Below, one piece after another: positions 1 to 14,013 of a stretch of 19,582 bases of DNA (within the stretch, counting starts at the first letter, position 1; the number at the start of each line of letters is the position of its first letter). The position numbers and the translations under genes were made by a program. The stretch is from positions 1-19,582 of the forward strand of contig CANGYC010000013.1 of NCBI GenBank assembly GCA_947457975.1. Reading direction: 5' to 3'. This DNA is from Comamonadaceae bacterium (GTDB lineage Bacteria; Pseudomonadota; Gammaproteobacteria; Burkholderiales; Burkholderiaceae_C). Under the pieces are notes generated by a model. That model was not told the origin of the DNA and ran no database searches. It saw only the letters and a list, made by a program, of their open reading frames with translations.

Positions 1-118
1 GCATCAAGCGGCCCAGCGGCAACTCGCTGGAAGCCGCATCGGCAAAGGGCAAATGCCGATGGGCAAACGCCAGCAGCCAGGCCGGTGGCTTGAGGAAGGA
101 CTTTTTCAAGCGTGCCAC
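1..118 (-). CDS. lhaA: LhaA / PucC-family light-harvesting complex assembly protein, N-terminal fragment
   Basis: Only the first ~39 codons are present; the gene continues past the left edge. Reading leftward from a GTG at 118-116 gives a protein that begins with a basic stretch (ARLKKSFLKPP), passes through a short hydrophobic segment, and reaches ELPLGRLM. That ending resembles the lead-in to the first membrane helix of PucC/LhaA proteins. The family consists of 12-helix MFS-like membrane proteins needed to assemble LH1 or LH2. The start overlaps the end of bchM by 13 bp, so it is probably translationally coupled and the last visible gene of the bchFNBHLM operon. In related bacteria lhaA follows bchM and precedes puhA, which supports the call by position. 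No strong Shine-Dalgarno is visible. Other possible starts are TTG at 109-107 and ATG at 4-2. Confidence 0.65.
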   Translation of the reverse strand, partial: MARLKKSFLKPPAWLLAFAHRHLPFADAASSELPLGRLM

Positions 119-813
119 TGCCAAGCCTGAGAGGTGTAAAAACCGCTCTTGATGCGCTGGGTTGCGCCCTCACGCCATCCGAGCGGGCCCAAGCCCTGGA
201 CCAGCCCGCTGCGCAAGACCGGCTCGGACACCGGTGTGAGCGAAGGCGAACGGTCGCTGCGTGGGAACAGACGCCCCAGGCCATGCATCACGGCCAGAGC
301 CGGCGTGCGCGGCGCGAAGGTGAACAAGATGGACTGCTCGGTGCGGTCGGCCAGGCGCTGCATGGCCTCAACCATGTGCGGCACGTCATAGTGAATCAGC
401 GAGTCCATGGCCACCACGTGGTCGAAGTGGCCCAGGGCCTCGTCGAGCATGTCACCGGAGCAAAAGCGGATGGAGCCACCCAGAGGATGCGCCGGGTCGG
501 CGCCGTAGCGGTCGGCCGCCAGCTTGACCAGCGTGGGCGAGAGGTCGATGGCCACCACTTCCGCGCCACGGGCCATGGCTTCGACGGCCAGCGCACCCGT
601 GCCGCAGCCGGCATCGAGCAGACGCAGGCCGCGCATGTCCTGCGGCAGCCAGGACAGCAGGGTGGCGCGCATCTGGTCACGCCCGGCGCGCACGGTGGCG
701 CGAATGCGGCCCACCGGGGCGTTTGAGGTCAGGCGTTCCCAGGCCTGCGCGGCCGTGCGGTCGAAGTAATTCTCGATCTGCTCGCGACGTTGCAGGTAAG
801 CGGAGTGGTTCAT
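106..813 (-). CDS. bchM: Mg-protoporphyrin IX O-methyltransferase BchM
   Basis: A 235-residue class I SAM-dependent methyltransferase. It transfers a methyl group from SAM to the ring C 13-propionate of Mg-protoporphyrin IX, giving the monomethyl ester, the step straight after Mg chelation. The SAM-binding motif I is LLDAGCGTG at residues 65-73, followed by an acidic strand end (VVAIDLSP). The N-terminus (YLQRREQIENYFDRTA) is typical of BchM/ChlM. Length fits the family (about 225-235). The ATG at 813-811 lies 1 base after the bchL stop, so the two are probably coupled. The 3' end overlaps lhaA. It lies in the bchFNBHLM operon directly after bchH and bchL, which encode two subunits of the preceding enzymes. 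Confidence 0.95.
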   Translation of the reverse strand: MNHSAYLQRREQIENYFDRTAAQAWERLTSNAPVGRIRATVRAGRDQMRATLLSWLPQDMRGLRLLDAGCGTGALAVEAMARGAEVVAIDLSPTLVKLAADRYGADPAHPLGGSIRFCSGDMLDEALGHFDHVVAMDSLIHYDVPHMVEAMQRLADRTEQSILFTFAPRTPALAVMHGLGRLFPRSDRSPSLTPVSEPVLRSGLVQGLGPLGWREGATQRIKSGFYTSQAWQWHA

Positions 814-814
814 G

Positions 815-5530
<4,716 letters not shown>

Positions 5531-5556
<26 letters not shown>

Positions 5557-7090
5557 CGTAGAGGGTGTCCACGGTGATGAGTGGCACACCGCGCTCGCGG
5601 GCGTAGGTTTCAGTGTTCCTGCGCGCCTTGCCGCGCACGAAGAAGGGAATCTTTTTGAGCTCGCTCTCGGCGTCTGCGCCCCAGGTGAGGCCCTGGGGCT
5701 GGGCCAGCGCCGGGGCCGCCGCAGGCGCCAGCACGGGGGCCTGGGCCGCCGGCTTGATGCCGCCGCCCAGGTGCGAGGGGGCGGCGTTCTCATGGAATTC
5801 GCTGTCGCCGCGGAACATGCCGATAAGGTGCTCTTCCAGGCCCATCATGAGGGGGTGCACCCAGGTGTCAAAGAGCACGTTGGCGCCCTCAAAACCCATC
5901 TGGGGGGAGTAGCGGGCCGGGAAGTCCTGCACGTGAACCGGCGCTGAAATGACGGCGCAGGGCACACCCAGGCGCTTGGCAATGTGGCGCTCCATCTGCG
6001 AGCCCAGCACCAGCTCGGGCTGGAGTTCGGCGATGCGCGCCTCCACCTCGAGGTAGTCGTCGGTGATGAGTGCTTCCACACCGTACTGCTCGGCGGCGGC
6101 GCGCACCTCGCGGGCGAACTCGCGGCTGTAGGTGCCCAGACCCACCACCGTGAAGCCCAGCTCTTTCGCGGCCACGCGCGCAGCGGCCACCACGTGGGTG
6201 GCGTCGCCAAAGACGAACACGCGCTTGCCAGTGAGGTAGGTGGAGTCCACCGAGCGGGCGTACCAGTCGGCACGTGAGGCGGTGCGGTCCAGGCAGGCCT
6301 GGGCATCCAATCCCGCCAGCTCGGCCACTTCACGGATGAAGTCGCGCGTGGCACCCAGCCCAATGGGCACGGTGCGGGTGGCGGGCTGCTTGAACTGGCG
6401 CGTGAGCCACAGCGCAGCCGTGTTGGCGATCTCGGGGTAGAGCACGACGTTGAAGTCGGCCTCGTGCAGCCGGGCCATGTCGGCCGGCGAGCAGCCCAGG
6501 GGGGCGACCACATTGATGTCCACGCCCATGCCCTGCAGCAAAGCGGTGATTTCCTGCAGATCGTCCCGGTGGCGAAAGCCCAGGGCGGTGGGGCCGAGGA
6601 TGTTGCAGCGCGCACGCTCGCCGCGCGGCCGGGGCGCCTGGCGGGCCGGACCGGTGGCCAGGTTTCGCACCATTTGGTAGAAGGTTTCGCTGGCGCCCCA
6701 GTTTTCCTTGCGCTGGTAGGAGGGCAGCTCCAGGGCCACCACGGGCACGGGCAGGTCCAGCGCCTGGCACAGGCCACCTGGGTCGTCCTGGATAAGCTCG
6801 GCCGTGCAGGAGGCGCCGACCATCATGGCCTGGGGCGCAAAACGCTCGAAGGCCTGGCGGGCGGCGGTCTTGAACAGCTCGGCCGTGTCGCCGCCCAGAT
6901 CGCGGGCCTGGAAGGTGGTGTAGGTGACGGGCGGGCGCTTGGGCAGGCGCTCGATCATGGTGAACAGCAAATCAGCGTAGGTGTCGCCCTGGGGCGCGTG
7001 CAGCACGTAGTGCACGCCCTCCATCGCCGTGGCGATGCGCATGGCGCCCACGTGGGGCGGTCCTTCGTAAGTCCAGAGCGTCAGTTGCAT
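5531..7090 (-). CDS. bchB: Light-independent protochlorophyllide reductase subunit BchB
   Basis: This 519-residue NifK-like subunit pairs with BchN to form the (NB)2 catalytic component of dark-operative protochlorophyllide reductase. The N-terminus [18 protein letters not shown] is diagnostic. D36 ([10 protein letters not shown]) matches the family's unusual aspartate ligand to the shared [4Fe-4S] cluster. [12 protein letters not shown] (residues 92-103) and [15 protein letters not shown] (276-290) are also conserved; D282 in the second corresponds to the aspartate proposed as proton donor in the Rhodobacter enzyme. An Ala/Pro-rich linker (around 448-470) leads to a C-terminal tail domain ([20 protein letters not shown]) typical of BchB/ChlB. 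It starts 18 bp after bchN with a purine-rich AGAGAG upstream and overlaps bchH at its end. Confidence 0.97.
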
Positions 7091-7108
7091 GAAGGGCTCT
7101 CTGTTCTT

Positions 7109-8904
<1,796 letters not shown>

Positions 8905-8936
8905 GGATGGGTCAATCTCATGGGCAGGATTGCGAC

Positions 8937-8965
8937 AATTTAGGCCCTGGCGGCAAATGTGTCAA
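8937..8965 (-). promoter_or_regulatory. Predicted sigma-70 promoter of the bchFNBHLM operon
   Basis: On the minus strand, TTGACA (8965-8960) is followed after exactly 17 bases by TAAATT (8942-8937). This predicts a transcript start near 8931-8930 and a 5' leader of about 26 nt before the bchF GTG. The -35 hexamer is one half of the palindrome at 8960-8977, so occupancy by PpsR should block RNA polymerase directly. Predicted from motif match only. Confidence 0.75.
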
Positions 8966-8977
8966 CTTTTACTGACG
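8960..8977. promoter_or_regulatory. PpsR/CrtJ-type operator in front of bchF
   Basis: TGTCAACTTTTACTGACG matches the PpsR/CrtJ consensus TGT-N12-ACA (extended TGTCA-N8-TGACA) at 9 of the 10 half-site positions. It contains the bchF -35 hexamer at its left end on the plus-strand map. The adjoining 8976-8993 sequence is a weaker second match (CGTCA-N8-TTACA). Confidence 0.78.
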
Positions 8978-8993
8978 TCATGTGTGATTTACA
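8976..8993. promoter_or_regulatory. Possible degenerate second PpsR-type operator
   Basis: CGTCATGTGTGATTTACA fits TGTCA-N8-TGACA at 8 of 10 half-site positions and abuts the better site at 8960-8977, overlapping it by 2 bp. PpsR-family repressors usually bind pairs of sites cooperatively, so a weak partner is plausible. The 16-bp centre-to-centre spacing is closer than the usual pairs, so confidence is low. Confidence 0.35.
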
Positions 8994-9026
8994 TCTCAGT
9001 CAGATATAGGGTTTACACTTACAAGG

Positions 9027-9044
9027 TGTCTACAAACTTTGACG
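9027..9044. promoter_or_regulatory. PpsR/CrtJ-type operator in front of ppaA-ppsR
   Basis: TGTCTACAAACTTTGACG fits TGTCA-N8-TGACA at 8 of 10 half-site positions, with TGT and AC at the correct N12 spacing. Its right half (TTGACG, 9039-9044) is also the -35 hexamer of the predicted ppaA promoter. This implies that PpsR represses its own operon. Confidence 0.65.
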
Positions 9045-9067
9045 GGTAACCCCTTCCGATGTAAAAC
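9039..9067 (+). promoter_or_regulatory. Predicted sigma-70 promoter of ppaA-ppsR
   Basis: TTGACG (9039-9044), a 17-base spacer, then TAAAAC (9062-9067). The predicted start is near 9073-9075, leaving a leader of about 150 nt before the ppaA ATG at 9225. The geometry is identical to the bchF and bchG promoters, with the -35 inside a PpsR palindrome. Position 9068-9224 contains no other gene that I can support. Confidence 0.65.
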
Positions 9068-9224
9068 CGCAGCAGGTCAGAAAGGATGTGCAGGCTCTGG
9101 ACCCCCTCCAGCGGCACCCACCCTTTCAGGCACGTGATCACCTGATCTCGTACGAGTGCACCGGTTCAGCCGATGGCCCTTGCGTATCCGGCACCACGCG
9201 CAAGACAGCGCCCAGGAGACGCTC

Positions 9225-10082
9225 ATGGACAAGCCCAGCAACAACACATCAGCCCCCAAGGCAGACGCTTCGGCCCACGAGCCCGACACGGCCCTGCGCA
9301 GGCGCCTGCTGGCCAAGGCGGTGGAGTACGAGATCCTGCCCCGCCTGATGCTGGCGCACCGCATGGTGCAAGACAGCCCCACCCTGGCCCAGCCGGGAAC
9401 CTCGGCCATCTCGCCCACGGAGGTCTTTGAATTCGCGCGCCTGGTCAGACAGGCCGATGACGACAAGCTGCGCGAGGAAGTGGCCCGCCTGCGCCGGCGG
9501 GGCGTCTCGGCGGCGGGCATCCTGATGGACCTGCTCGCGCCTGTAGCGCGTCACCTGGGCGTGCTGTGGGAGCGCGACCTCTGCGACTTCCAGGAAGTGA
9601 CGGTGGCCCTGGGGCGCCTGCACCAGCTGCTGCGCGAAAACAGCCCCCTTCCCCCCATCGACCCGGCCAGCAGGCCCCAAGGTAAACGGCGCCCCAGCAT
9701 CCTGCTGGCACCCTGCCCAGGTGAGCAACACACCTTCGGGCTGTCCCTGGTGGCCGAATTTTTCGTGCAGGCCGACTGGAACGTGTCGGCCGGCAACATG
9801 TCCGAAGACGCGTCGCCCACCCGTTTGGTGAAAGATCAATGGTTCGATGTGGTCGGCCTGTCGCTGGGCAGCACGGCGCTGCTGCCAGCCCTGCTGAGTA
9901 GCCTGCAAGACCTCAGAAAAGCCAGCATGAATCCTCAGATCTTTATAATTTTGGGTGGTCCCATCTTTGCACTGCATCCCGAGTACGCAGCCCAGCTGCC
10001 GGTGGATGCGGTGGTCACCGATGGCAGCGCGGCCCCGGCCATGGCAGCGCAACTCCTGGCACGACTGGAAACCAAAGTTTGA
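9225..10082 (+). CDS. ppaA: Cobalamin-binding antirepressor PpaA/AerR
   Basis: A 285-residue regulator that in purple bacteria binds a cobalamin chromophore and modulates PpsR/CrtJ. The middle (about residues 68-137) is the helical cap of B12-binding regulators, with WERDLCDFQEVTVALGRLHQ (115-134) matching the family's W-x-D-x-x-DF-x-x-VT pattern. The C-terminal half is a Rossmann-like B12 domain: APCPGEQHTFGL with H159 as likely cobalt ligand, SLGSTALLPAL, and the GGP turn at 224-226. I chose ATG 9225 because CAGGAG precedes it by 5-6 bases; a GTG at 9156 is in frame and would add 23 residues. It lies 51 bp upstream of ppsR, surely co-transcribed. The pairing of antirepressor and repressor supports the call strongly. 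Confidence 0.9.
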   Translation: MDKPSNNTSAPKADASAHEPDTALRRRLLAKAVEYEILPRLMLAHRMVQDSPTLAQPGTSAISPTEVFEFARLVRQADDDKLREEVARLRRRGVSAAGILMDLLAPVARHLGVLWERDLCDFQEVTVALGRLHQLLRENSPLPPIDPASRPQGKRRPSILLAPCPGEQHTFGLSLVAEFFVQADWNVSAGNMSEDASPTRLVKDQWFDVVGLSLGSTALLPALLSSLQDLRKASMNPQIFIILGGPIFALHPEYAAQLPVDAVVTDGSAAPAMAAQLLARLETKV

Positions 10083-10133
10083 TGTCCAGGCGACGCTTCT
10101 CCTCCAACCCGAGCCCTTGCAAGAAAGCCCTTC

Positions 10134-11600
10134 ATGGCGCACATCGACAGGCAGTTTGAGATGCCTGCAAAGTTCCTCGCCGACCTGGATGCAGACGCTG
10201 CAGCTGAGCTGGTCACCGCTTCGGCCGACGTGGTTCTGGTGCTTGACCAGGACGGCGTGATCCAGGACCTGGCACTGGCCACCGATGACCTGCTGGAGCT
10301 CGGCTGCCGCCATTGGCTGAACAAGCCCTGGACACAGACCGTGACGGTAGAAAGCCAGCCCAAAGTCCGGGACCTGCTGAGCCAGGCCACCTCCAGCGAC
10401 GGCGTGCGCTGGCGCCATGTCAACCAAGCCACGGATGCGGGCACCGAACTGCCCCTGTCCTATTCGGTGGTGCCGGTCAAGCGCCAGGCCAAGGGGGCTC
10501 ACCGCACGGCACCGCACACCCTGGCCTTCGGCCGTGACCTGCGCCCGCAGGTGGCCCTGCAGCAGCGCCTGGTGACGGCCCAGCAATCGCTGGAGCGCGA
10601 CTACTGGCGCCTGCGCCAGGCGGAGACCCGATACCGCCTGCTGTTCCAGATGAGCGCAGAGCCTGTGCTCATCCTGGAAGGCTCGATCGACAAGTTGGAG
10701 GAAGCCAACCCGGCCGCCCAGGAACTCTTCGGTGACAAGTGCAAGCGCCCAGGCTGGAGCCTGGCCGAGGGCCTGGATGCCCAGAGTCTGCAAGCGCTGC
10801 GAGAGATGCTCGAGGGCCTGCGCAGCGCGGGCTCGGCCGACAGCGTGACCGTGCGTGTGACCGGCCAGCCCGAGCCGCTGAAGGTGAGCGCCTCGTCCTT
10901 CCGCCATGACAAGGGCTCGTACTTCCTGCTGCGCTTTACTCGGCCGCAAGACCTAGCCACTTCATCTGCCAGCCCTGCGCAGGCCCGGCTCGAGCTCATG
11001 AAGGTGCTTGAGAGTGCCCCCGATGCGCTGGTGGTCACGGAGTTGAGTGGCCAGATCCTCACAGCCAACCAGGCCTTCCTGGACATGGCCCAAGTGGGCA
11101 GCGAAGAGCAGGCACGCGGGCAGATGCTCGACAAGTGGCTGGGCCGCACCGGTGTCGAGTTCCGGGTGCTGGTGTCCAATCTGCGCCAGCATGGCTCGGT
11201 CCGGCTGTTTGCCACGCAGATGCAGGGGGCACAAGGCAGCGTCTCGGAGGTTGAAATTTCGGCCGTAGCCACCCAGGGCAGCCAGCGCTTGCTGGGCTTC
11301 ACCATCCGGGACATGGGCCGGCGCCTGAGTGCCGACGGCCGCGGCGCCAAGGAACTGCCGCGCTCGGCCAGCCAGATGACCGAACTGGTGGGGCGCCTGC
11401 CCCTCAAAGACATCGTGCGCGAGACCACCGACCTGATCGAGCAGCTGTGCATCGAGGCGGCGCTGGAGCTCACCGGAGACAACCGGGCCTCGGCGGCGGA
11501 GATGCTGGGCCTGTCCCGGCAGAGCCTGTACATCAAGCTGCGGCGCTTTGGCATTGGAGACAGCGCCAGCGAGACCGACGGGCCCGAGCGCGCCCCTTAA
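10134..11600 (+). CDS. ppsR: Photosynthesis gene repressor PpsR/CrtJ
   Basis: A 488-residue regulator that binds TGT-N12-ACA palindromes and represses bch, crt and puc genes in oxygen or light. The layout fits the family: an N-terminal PAS domain (about 22-135), a helical Q-linker (about 138-165), PAS1 (166-272), PAS2 (287-400), and a C-terminal Fis-type helix-turn-helix (about 452-475, ASAAEMLGLSRQSLYIKLRR). C439 (IEQLCIEAA) just before the HTH matches the conserved redox cysteine of PpsR/CrtJ. The other cysteines are C58 and C203; the usual second redox cysteine late in PAS1 is not seen. The ATG at 10134 has only a weak AAGAAAG upstream; Met10 (10161) is an alternative. It follows ppaA and ends at a strong terminator. 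Confidence 0.95.
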   Translation: MAHIDRQFEMPAKFLADLDADAAAELVTASADVVLVLDQDGVIQDLALATDDLLELGCRHWLNKPWTQTVTVESQPKVRDLLSQATSSDGVRWRHVNQATDAGTELPLSYSVVPVKRQAKGAHRTAPHTLAFGRDLRPQVALQQRLVTAQQSLERDYWRLRQAETRYRLLFQMSAEPVLILEGSIDKLEEANPAAQELFGDKCKRPGWSLAEGLDAQSLQALREMLEGLRSAGSADSVTVRVTGQPEPLKVSASSFRHDKGSYFLLRFTRPQDLATSSASPAQARLELMKVLESAPDALVVTELSGQILTANQAFLDMAQVGSEEQARGQMLDKWLGRTGVEFRVLVSNLRQHGSVRLFATQMQGAQGSVSEVEISAVATQGSQRLLGFTIRDMGRRLSADGRGAKELPRSASQMTELVGRLPLKDIVRETTDLIEQLCIEAALELTGDNRASAAEMLGLSRQSLYIKLRRFGIGDSASETDGPERAP

Positions 11601-11619
11601 GGCGCCCATGCCTCCTGCA

Positions 11620-11648
11620 AAAACGCCCGGCCTGCCGGGCGTTTTTTT
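11620..11648 (+). terminator. Rho-independent terminator after ppsR
   Basis: A 9-bp perfect GC-rich stem (ACGCCCGGC at 11623-11631 with GCCGGGCGT at 11634-11642) with a very tight loop is followed by a run of seven T (11642-11648). It lies 22 bp past the ppsR stop and separates the regulator operon from bchG. A-rich sequence on the other side could allow some function in both directions. Confidence 0.9.
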
Positions 11649-11699
11649 CTGGCCAGGCACTCGGGCCATGCCCAGGGCGTGGCAGGAAACCGACCTGAG

Positions 11700-11717
11700 T
11701 GTCATTTTTAATTGACA
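11700..11717. promoter_or_regulatory. Perfect PpsR/CrtJ operator in front of bchG
   Basis: TGTCATTTTTAATTGACA is an exact TGTCA-N8-TGACA palindrome, the best PpsR site in the window. Its right half is the -35 hexamer of the predicted bchG promoter. It places bchG-orf-bchP under direct PpsR control. Confidence 0.85.
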
Positions 11718-11740
11718 CATTGAGCTGTCGAGCGTAAAAC
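11712..11740 (+). promoter_or_regulatory. Predicted sigma-70 promoter of the bchG operon
   Basis: TTGACA (11712-11717), a 17-base spacer, then TAAAAC (11735-11740). The usual distance from the -10 puts the transcript start at about 11745-11748, on or next to the bchG ATG at 11747, so the message would be leaderless or nearly so. Confidence 0.75.
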
Positions 11741-11746
11741 ACAGGC

Positions 11747-12637
11747 ATGGCGCGTCCTTCCCTGCTCTCAGTCACTGAGCTGTTCAAACCCATCACCTGG
11801 TTTCCTCCCATGTGGGCCTTTGCCTGCGGGGTTGTTGCCTCGGGCGTGGCCATGGAAGACCGCTGGGGTCTGGCTCTGGTGGGCGTGGCCCTGGCCGGGC
11901 CGCTGGTGTGCGCCACCAGCCAGGCGGTGAACGACTGGTTCGACCGCCATGTGGACGCCATCAACGAGCCCCACAGGCCGATTCCCTCCGGGCGCATCCC
12001 CGGCCGCTGGGGCTTGTACCTGGCGCTGGCCTGGACCGCGCTGTCGCTGCTGGTGGCCACGCTGCTGGGGCCCTGGGGCTTCGGGGCTGCCGCGCTGGGC
12101 CTGCTGCTGGCCTGGGCCTACAGCGCTCCGCCAGTGCGCCTCAAGCAAAACGGCTGGTGGGGCAATGCGGCCTGCGGCATCAGCTATGAAGGTATCGCCT
12201 GGATCACGGGCGCCGCCGTGATGGCCGGCGGCAGCATGCCCCACGGGCAATCGCTGGCGCTGGCCATGCTCTACAGCGCCGCCACCCACGGCATCATGAC
12301 GCTCAACGACTTCAAGGCCGTCACCGGCGACCGCCAGATGGGCGTGCGCTCGCTGCCTGTGCAGCTGGGTGTCGACCGGGCTGCGCGGGTGGCCTGCTGG
12401 ATCATGGTGGTGCCGCAGTGGGCGGTGATTGCCCTGCTGATCCAGTGGCAACAGCCCTGGCATGCCCTGACCGTGGCGGCCTTGCTGCTGATGCAGGTCT
12501 TCCTGATGCGGCGTTTCATGCAGGACCCCACGGCCCACGCCCGCTGGTACAGCGGCTTCGGTGTGCCGCTTCTGGTGGCAGGCATGATGGTCAGCGCATT
12601 TGCGCTGCGCGCCATCACGCAAGGGCTGCAGCCATGA
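11747..12637 (+). CDS. bchG: Bacteriochlorophyll synthase BchG (geranylgeranyl/phytyl transferase)
   Basis: A 296-residue UbiA-family prenyltransferase that esterifies bacteriochlorophyllide a with geranylgeranyl diphosphate in the cytoplasmic membrane. Two Asp-rich motifs face the diphosphate and Mg2+: N62-D63-W-F-D66-R-H-V-D70 followed by INEPHRPIPSGR, and D188-FKAVTGD195 followed by RQMGVRSLPVQLG. About eight or nine hydrophobic helices are visible. The N-terminus ELFKPITWFPPMWAF is typical of BchG, so the start at 11747 fits; the next Met (residue 22) would cut into the first helix. No Shine-Dalgarno can be placed, since AGG ends one base before the ATG. The stop overlaps the next gene's start as ATGA, so the two are coupled. 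Confidence 0.96.
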   Translation: MARPSLLSVTELFKPITWFPPMWAFACGVVASGVAMEDRWGLALVGVALAGPLVCATSQAVNDWFDRHVDAINEPHRPIPSGRIPGRWGLYLALAWTALSLLVATLLGPWGFGAAALGLLLAWAYSAPPVRLKQNGWWGNAACGISYEGIAWITGAAVMAGGSMPHGQSLALAMLYSAATHGIMTLNDFKAVTGDRQMGVRSLPVQLGVDRAARVACWIMVVPQWAVIALLIQWQQPWHALTVAALLLMQVFLMRRFMQDPTAHARWYSGFGVPLLVAGMMVSAFALRAITQGLQP

Positions 12638-14013
12638 GGGCCGAGCAGGATTTCGGCTGGCTGCGCATCGCGCGCCTGGGCGTCGTGCAGGCCTGCCTGG
12701 GCTCGGTGGTGGTGCTCACCACATCCACGCTCAACCGCATCATGGTGGTGGAACTGGCCTTGCCAGCCCTGCTGCCGGGCTTTTTGGTGGCGCTGCATTA
12801 CCTGGTGCAGGTCGCCCGCCCGCGCATGGGCCACGGCTCGGACGTGGGTGGTCGGCGCACACCCTGGATCATTGGCGGCATGGCCACCCTGGGGGCCGGG
12901 GGCCTGACGGCCGCAGCCGGCACGGTCTTGATGGCCAGCGAGCCGGCGGCCGGCATGGCCCTGGCCCTGCTGGGCTTTATCCTGGTGGGCCTGGGCGTGA
13001 GTGCAAGCGGCACCTCGCTGCTGGTGCTGCTGGCCAAGCGCGTGCCCGAGGCACGCAGGCCGGGGGCAGCCACCCTGGTGTGGATGATGATGATCGCAGG
13101 CTTTGCCATCACGGCAGGCCTGGCCGGGCACTGGCTGGACCCCTATTCACCCGCGCAATTGATGAAGGTCACGGGGACCGTGTCGCTGCTGGCCCTGGGC
13201 CTGACCATGCTGGCCCTCAGGGGCGTGGAAGGCGAGGTCCGCACCGAGGTGCCCCAGGCCGCCGGACCGGAGCGCGTGGACTTTCGGTCGGCCCTGCAGC
13301 AGGTCTGGGCCGAACCGGTGGCCCGCCGGTTCACCATCTTCGTGTTCGTCTCGATGCTGGCCTACAGCGCGCAGGACCTGATCCTCGAGCCCTTTGCGGG
13401 CGTGGTCTATGGCTATACCCCGGGCGAATCCACCAAGCTCTCGGGTGTGCAGCACGGCGGCGTGCTGCTGGGCATGATGCTGGTGGCACTGGCCGGCGGC
13501 CTCGCTGCACGCTATCCCAGCCACCCCGTGCTTTCACGTCTGGGATCGCTGCGGGCCTGGACCGTCGGGGGCTGCCTGGCCTCCGCGCTGGCCCTGGCCG
13601 GTCTGGTGGCTGGCGGCCTGCTGGGCTCGGCCTGGCCGCTCCAGCCCACGGTGTTCGCCCTGGGCGTGGCCAACGGGGCCTTCTCCATCGGCGCCATCGG
13701 CTCCATGATGCGGCTGGCCGGTGAAGGCCGCGAATCCCGCGAGGGCATCCGCATGGGCATGTGGGGCGCAGCGCAGGCCGTGGCCTTTGGCCTGGGCGGC
13801 CTGGTGGGCACGGGCGCCAGCGACATCGCCCACTGGCTGGTGGCCAGCCCGGGCCTGGCCTACGCCTGGGTATTCGCCCTGGAAGCGGGCATGTTCATCC
13901 TGTCGGGCTGGCTGGCCCTGAAGATTTCCACATCCACGGTCGGCCGGTCTGGCTCGGCTTCCCAGGGCCACGGCCCGTCCCACCTGAAGCGAGTACAACA
14001 TGCCCCCTCCTGA
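12634..14013 (+). CDS. PucC/LhaA-family (BCD family) membrane transporter, Orf428/BCH2 type
   Basis: A 459-residue polytopic membrane protein with about 12 hydrophobic helices, in the MFS-like family that includes PucC and LhaA. Family signatures are GVVQACLGSVVVLTTSTLNRIMVVEL at the N-terminus (first helix), DVGGRRTPWIIGG in the first cytoplasmic loop, and QDLILEPFAGVVYG mid-protein. The position between bchG and bchP matches Orf428/BCH2 of Rhodobacter clusters, so I favour that subgroup over true PucC. Its substrate is not established; a role in pigment delivery or in BchG/BchP coupling is inferred from position. The ATG at 12634 overlaps the bchG stop by 4 bp; the open frame upstream is an out-of-frame shadow of bchG. 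The 3' end overlaps bchP by 14 bp. Confidence 0.88.
   Translation: MRAEQDFGWLRIARLGVVQACLGSVVVLTTSTLNRIMVVELALPALLPGFLVALHYLVQVARPRMGHGSDVGGRRTPWIIGGMATLGAGGLTAAAGTVLMASEPAAGMALALLGFILVGLGVSASGTSLLVLLAKRVPEARRPGAATLVWMMMIAGFAITAGLAGHWLDPYSPAQLMKVTGTVSLLALGLTMLALRGVEGEVRTEVPQAAGPERVDFRSALQQVWAEPVARRFTIFVFVSMLAYSAQDLILEPFAGVVYGYTPGESTKLSGVQHGGVLLGMMLVALAGGLAARYPSHPVLSRLGSLRAWTVGGCLASALALAGLVAGGLLGSAWPLQPTVFALGVANGAFSIGAIGSMMRLAGEGRESREGIRMGMWGAAQAVAFGLGGLVGTGASDIAHWLVASPGLAYAWVFALEAGMFILSGWLALKISTSTVGRSGSASQGHGPSHLKRVQHAPS

Noticed and set aside
5557..5793. Extended N-terminus of BchH starting at 5793
   Set aside because: The 79 extra residues are Arg/Pro/Ser-rich, lie wholly inside bchB in another frame, and are not like any BchH N-terminus that I know.
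9249..10949. A 566-codon minus-strand frame across ppaA and ppsR
   Set aside because: It is antisense to two well-supported regulator genes, with low-complexity H/Q/A/G composition and no recognisable motif.
12600..13724. A 374-codon plus-strand frame inside the PucC-family gene
   Set aside because: It is rich in Gly, Arg and Pro and lacks the hydrophobic helices seen in the overlapping frame, so it is an out-of-frame shadow.
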